From: Rhynchopus euleeides
Taxonomy: Eukaryota; Euglenozoa; Diplonemea; Diplonemida; Diplonemidae
Assembly (NCBI GenBank): GCA_963210315.1
Contig: OY723256.1
Coordinates: forward strand, 186,001 to 250,000
Length of the DNA stretch: 64,000 bases
Direction of reading: 5' to 3'
In this document: positions 59,850 through 64,000 of the stretch, one piece after another
Numbering within the stretch: the stretch's first letter is position 1
Layout: each line of letters begins with the position of its first letter
The notes under the pieces: generated by a model
The model's database searches: none
Told to the model about the DNA's origin: nothing
What the model saw: only the letters and a program-made list of their open reading frames with translations
Translations under genes and position numbers: made by a program

Positions 59850-61932
59850 CCGTCACTCAAGTTTTGTTGGTGGGGTAATATATTGGTGGGGTAAATATGT
59901 TGGTGGGGTACTAATTTGGTGGATTTGGAGGGTGTCCTAAATTTAGGAAATTTTTGAAAAATTTGGAAAATTTTGGGGGATTTTTTGAAAAAATGGCAAA
60001 AAAAAAGGGTGTGGGGAGTTGGGTCCAGTTTAGCAAAGTCCGTGTATTTGGACGCGGCCCCTCAGATAAGGAAGCCGCGTCTCAGGTGCAGGATGTGGGG
60101 TGTTGTCGATTTTTCAGGGTTCGACATTCTCGGGCTGGACGGAGAGAAACGGTGGGTGCAACTCTGATCAGAAAAAACTTCAACCGAAAAAACGGGGTGT
60201 AGCTCCCTGACTGACGAGCAGCGGGAGGTGGCGAAGAGAAGCTCCTCATGCGTGGCGGCCTCCCTCGTTCGCGGCGGGTGAGGCATGCGGGGGTACGAGA
60301 GCGGCACCCGCCTGAGTTCTTTATGGAACCCACAAACCTGGGTGGCCTCACGGATGTGAGGTTGGAAATGCTCCGGGAGACAGCCGATGGCGCCTCAACG
60401 CCACAGGCTATCGTTGCCGGCTTGGTGCCCATATGGTGCAAGATGAGCGGCGGAATCCGCGAACTTCGGGAACTATCAGGTAGTTTGAACGCTGAAGACT
60501 GCCCCGCCAGGCTGAATGGGAGTCACAACGCGATGAGGAACAAGGATCAGCAGCGCCCTTTGCGGCAAACACAGGGCAGCTCTCCCTGAGCAGCTGGGAA
60601 TGAAACGGGACGGAACTAACGAGCAGCAGCGAAAATATTGCAGAGCACCAGTAACCACAACGAGTCCATGACACAAGTGGAACTGCAGACACGGGGCAGC
60701 CAAGAAACCGACGCAGTCGCAGGAGACCACCTCCACTGTCAGAACGAGCAGAACTGAGAGACACTCAATGGGATGGAGCGGAATCACTGGAACGGGGACA
60801 CACTGATGGCACACAGGACAGACAGACAGAAGTCAGAGTGAAACGGTTGTACAAAGGGCTCGGCTTTACCGACGTCCTTAGTACAGAGTGAAACGACGAC
60901 GCCGCCGAAGGCGGCCAATCCGCCGCCCTTCGGGCGGCGGAAAATTTTTTGGGGTGTTTTTGGGAGAAAAACCGGGCAACCTGGGCCCTTTGGGACCACA
61001 CAGGCCAGGAAAGGCCAAAATTTTCGATTTTTTTCGGAAATTTTTCGGTTTTTCAGAGTGTGGCAGTCCGCAGATACAGATTTTCGGGTCGGAAAAAAAA
61101 ATTTTTTTTCGACCCAAAAAAATCGGATTTTTTCGGGGAGGGTCTCCGGTGGCCCCCCCTGGATTTCCTGTTTTTTCCCGATTTTTCCTGATTTTCGGAT
61201 TTTGCTCGAAATTTGCCCTTGTGTCAACCAGTGGCAAAACTTTCGGAAAATCGGGAAAAATCAGGAAAATCCGGAGTACCGGACACCCTCCTTTGGGGCT
61301 CTGAAAAAAGTTGGTGGGTTATTACCCCACCAACATAATTACCCCTGGGGCGCATTGTACTTGGCGATTTTTTCTGGCACCTGGGATTTGGAGCCCCCTT
61401 CCCACCCACCCCGACTGCGCGTACGCATGTGCGTACGCCGTCCGCACTTTCTGAAACCGCGCTGCGTACGCGTACGCAGAAATTGCGTACGGCTGGTATT
61501 CCAGGTCTCTCAGCACACAGTAGGCCACCCAGTAGGCTGAGCCCTGGCCTTTGCTCTTGCCTTTCACAGACGGTTCCTTCGCGCACAAGTGCAAAAGGTA
61601 CGATTACCTACTCGAAGGCTCGAAGGCTGCTGAGGTTGACGACCGATTTGGTGTGCGGACATGGCCGTCTCTTGTACTACATAGACTGCCGTTTGCAGGC
61701 GCCGCACGCCCACGCGTACGCCGTATGCATTTTCTGGAAAACGTAGCCATCAGCCGGGCCCCTTAGGCGTTCGCCACGAAAACGGTAGTCAGCGATGCGC
61801 ATTGGGGTAATAAATTGGTGGGGTAGATTTGTTGGTGGGGTAAATATGTTGGTGGGGTACTAATTTGGTGGATTTGGGGGTTCTGGAAGAAGTTAGTGGG
61901 TTATTACCCCACCAACATTACTTGAGTGACGG
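59850..61932. mobile_element. TA-target element (CCGTCACTCAAG ends) with internal GGTGGGGTAA arrays
   Basis: CCGTCACTCAAGT at the left and CTTGAGTGACGG at the right, with TA outside both (59848-59849 and 61933-61934). TTGGTGGGGTAA repeats fill the left arm (59864-59925). They recur with inverse partners at 61310-61345 and 61805-61916, so a second related element may be nested at the right. A degenerate hAT MITE relative is also inside. Short open frames such as 60248-60589 show no domain. Confidence 0.6.
61395..61765. mobile_element. Diverged, inverted relative of the CGTACG hAT MITE
   Basis: CAGGTCTCTCAGCACACAGT, GGCCACCCAG, CCTTTCACAGA and ATAGACTGCCGT are shared, in opposite orientation, with 49347-49772, as are CGTACGC runs near each end. 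The ends are too decayed to define a target duplication. Confidence 0.7.
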
Positions 61933-61998
61933 TAGTCATTCTCCCTTTGCCACAGACCAGTGGGAGTATGTTTATGTGGAGTCACCTAGAGTCACAGT

Positions 61999-62195
61999 TA
62001 TTCGGTGCCACCACGAGAGAGAGTCCAGATTCAGACCGTGTGTCATCCTCTTCCACGGCCAGGCAGAGCTTGCGCGGGGGCAAGATGGCTGAGTTGCCGG
62101 GCGTCTACAGATGCTCCACACACACGACGAGCGCCAGCAGGAGTACTGGTTTCCGACCGATTCCCGACCACCTCTAATTCCACAAGGGCGCAGGC
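61999..62195. repeat. Second copy of the 215-bp block at 47330-47545
   Basis: Same orientation as the first copy and just outside the CCGTCACTC element, whereas the first lies inside the CACGGTGGACTTC element next to a Tc1-like MITE. Confidence 0.7.
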
Positions 62196-62357
62196 AGCCA
62201 TATTGGGGCTGTCGGGCCAGTCGAATGTTTTTCTGGTCAAAAAAAATCACAAAAAATCACAAAAAAACGTTTGCTATGTTGGATTAGCGGATCCGCATCG
62301 TACAGAACATCTACGAAAGACGACGCACGAGAACTGATACGCTATCCAAGTCATTTA

Positions 62358-63941
62358 CTAAGTCACACCACACGGGCGCGATCTGCTCCTTTCTTTTGTT
62401 AAAATAGGGAAAGGCACGTGAACACTGAAGGTCGGAGGCTCCACCGAATGAAGCTCGGAGGGTGATGCCTCGGCCGCGCGTTGAAAATAGCGCGGGACCT
62501 TCCACTTACTGGGAAGGAAGTCTGATGAACGCCTGATCTGGCGGGGGGGGTCAAAAGGAAAAGCCCGGGCTCGGAAACGTTTCTGCCGATGGATCTTCGA
62601 CAGACGAACCTTGTGGGGAATGGGATCAATCGCGCAAGGGGGAAGTAACCACCTCCATGCCTTGACTTTACTGTTATTTGTCGGCCGGCTTGGCGCATCA
62701 AACAGGAAGCCGGTAGCCACTGCTGGAGGTTTCGAGTCAGATGGCCCAGCGGCCTTTGGTTGTACAACAGGGGCGCCCTGGGGGCGGGGTGAGAGGAACG
62801 AGGGGCAATGAGTACCCTTGCAGAGGGGTAGGGAAAGTAAGCCTGGGAAAGGCCGGACGTCCAAGGCGCTAACCGTTGCGCAGGTTGCAGGTGTTTTTCC
62901 CGGTGGCGGGATGTCGGGCGCGCCAAGGGCATCCGCCTCTCTCTTTGCGGCAGATGGGACATGAGGGGGCAGGAAGGTGAAACCAGGTTCAGACTGCGAC
63001 GACTGGGCAGTGCGCTTTGATGAAAGCACCTTTGCTGATTTGCCGAGCCCGCCGGCTGTCTGTGTACCCGGGTCAGTGACAAGACGAAAGGGAGGTGGGG
63101 TGTTCACCGGCAAAGGGGGGGGGGATGCCACGTTGGGGAAAGGTCTAAGCGACGAGATATCAGGACAAGGGCCACTCAAGGAGCTGACTATGGTGCAGGT
63201 AGCTAGTCTTTTGTTGAAAGGCGCGGCATCAGCCACGTCCCGCACGTCAGCCAGCCTCTTAAGCAGACAAGGAGGAGGCAGGGAAGAGAGAGAAGGGGCT
63301 GGCGGTAGCTCAAGGTCGCAGCATGCCACAACCTCGTCCTCACCAGGACAAGACACATCTGAACAGAGGGGCTCCACCCTCTCTGGCACTGGGCCACTCT
63401 CATAAACATAACTGGCGGCGCTCTCAGTGGCAACCTGTCCCAGTGCGGTCTCACATCCCTCAGATGGGGGTCCATCATCATCACCGTCGGCGGCTGAGGG
63501 CGCGTCGGCGGTCTCGTCGCGCTCGCTGTCGTCGGCACCACCGCTTCCGCCAGCGGCAGGGGGGCTGTCCCCGCCCGCGTCGTCGTCGCAGGAGTCCGTC
63601 TCCTCGTCGCCGCCGCCCGAGGCGTCACCCGCGGAGTGTCCTCCGTTGCTGCCATCATCATCAGCAGAACACATCTCGCTGTCATCATCATCGGTGGGCT
63701 CGTGGTGGCCCGCCTCACAGCAGGTCTCCGCCTTGGCGCATGTGCCACACCTCGTCATCTTGTGCTTCTCACAGCACATGATGGACAAACCGTCGTCATG
63801 CGAGTGGTGCGCGCGACAGCACGCTTCCAGGAGCGTCTGGTAATTGCGCTCCTGGCCCTCGCAGACGTCACACCTCGGTTTGGAGTGCGCGTTGCAGACC
63901 CGCGTCTTATCGTGCATGGCCAGGTGCTCAGGCACAAGCAC
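62358..63941 (-). CDS. Cys- and Asp-rich protein with B-box-like N-terminus, 5' end uncertain
   Basis: A frame of 527 codons to the stop at 62358. It has no stop up to the right window edge, so the start may lie outside; the first ATG inside is at 63917 (MHDKTRVCNAHSKP). The N-terminus has two B-box-like zinc modules: CNAH...CDVC...CCRAHH and CCEKH...CGTC...CCEAGHH, within about 70 residues. B-boxes mediate protein contacts in TRIM-type and plant BBX proteins. A long Asp/Gly/Ser acidic stretch follows (about residues 83-160), then a Pro/Ser-rich disordered region with repeated PFP and LSSL motifs, and a basic end (KVRLSKIHRQKRFRARAFP) that could be a nuclear localisation signal. A chromatin or transcription role is a guess. 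No RING or coiled coil is visible. Confidence 0.6.
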   Translation of the reverse strand: MLVPEHLAMHDKTRVCNAHSKPRCDVCEGQERNYQTLLEACCRAHHSHDDGLSIMCCEKHKMTRCGTCAKAETCCEAGHHEPTDDDDSEMCSADDDGSNGGHSAGDASGGGDEETDSCDDDAGGDSPPAAGGSGGADDSERDETADAPSAADGDDDGPPSEGCETALGQVATESAASYVYESGPVPERVEPLCSDVSCPGEDEVVACCDLELPPAPSLSSLPPPCLLKRLADVRDVADAAPFNKRLATCTIVSSLSGPCPDISSLRPFPNVASPPPLPVNTPPPFRLVTDPGTQTAGGLGKSAKVLSSKRTAQSSQSEPGFTFLPPHVPSAAKREADALGAPDIPPPGKTPATCATVSALDVRPFPGLLSLPLCKGTHCPSFLSPRPQGAPVVQPKAAGPSDSKPPAVATGFLFDAPSRPTNNSKVKAWRWLLPPCAIDPIPHKVRLSKIHRQKRFRARAFPFDPPRQIRRSSDFLPSKWKVPRYFQRAAEASPSELHSVEPPTFSVHVPFPILTKERSRSRPCGVT

Positions 63942-64000
63942 TGGAGAGGCGCTACGGGTAGGTCCAGGCCCGGGGGATTCCCACGCTGCGGCACGCCCCG

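Noticed and set aside
60248-60589. Small gene inside the CCGTCACTC element
   Set aside because: 113 codons with ordinary composition but no motif, no second copy to test conservation, and overlap with equal frames on the other strand.

Overview
This is a nuclear window from a eukaryote, most likely a protist or alga. Genes are GC-rich, mostly intronless and full of homopolymer and proline tracts, and they are separated by long stretches packed with transposons and foldback repeats. The host proteins (myotubularin phosphatase, RING-H2 protein, secreted LamG proteins, an astacin-like fragment, a B-box-like protein) are eukaryotic. I cannot fix the lineage: an alveolate or other unicellular alga would fit, but that is a guess.

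1-11.7 kb: a tandem satellite (1-1010); a small RING-H2 protein (1489-2061, minus); and a segmental duplication holding two secreted proteins with three LamG/concanavalin-A-like repeats (copy A 4142-5794, copy B 9803-11431, both minus). Copy A carries one in-frame TGA and is fused upstream to an astacin-like N-terminus. A 108-bp MITE sits in the flank of copy A, and copy B preserves the empty site. Between the copies lies a proline-rich protein with a PH-like fold (7234-9096, minus).

11.7-26.7 kb: a set of nested transposons. The outer shell is a decayed hAT element (11740-26677) with an 8-bp target duplication and a fossil hAT transposase C-terminus. Inside it is a Tc1-like element (11788-26083, TA duplication), and inside that are AT-rich foldback tracts with GC-rich cores. 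These are interrupted by an apparently intact 4.0-kb hAT-like element (16007-20017), a TA-target MITE (20850-21656) and two near-identical inverted copies of an unrecognised DNA transposon (12956-15282 and 21845-24884). The second copy itself carries a 661-bp hAT MITE. The unrecognised transposon encodes a histone-H2B-like small protein and a larger protein I cannot assign.

26.7-32 kb: one coiled-coil protein (27836-28699, minus) in otherwise gene-poor DNA. 32-43.8 kb: a non-LTR retrotransposon with one 3601-codon ORF (OTU-like region, zinc fingers, reverse transcriptase, restriction-like endonuclease, OTU protease) and a 27-A tail. A 2247-bp tandem in-frame duplication lies inside the ORF.

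43.8-64 kb: more MITEs (CACGGTGG-ended, TA-target, hAT-type), palindromic satellites and short tandem repeats around a large myotubularin-type phosphatase (50444-54768, minus, probably one C-terminal intron). A Cys/Asp-rich B-box-like protein (62358-63941, minus) may run off the right edge.

The most interesting material is the CACGGTGG-ended family of elements, the level of nesting, and the duplicated OTU/REL retrotransposon.
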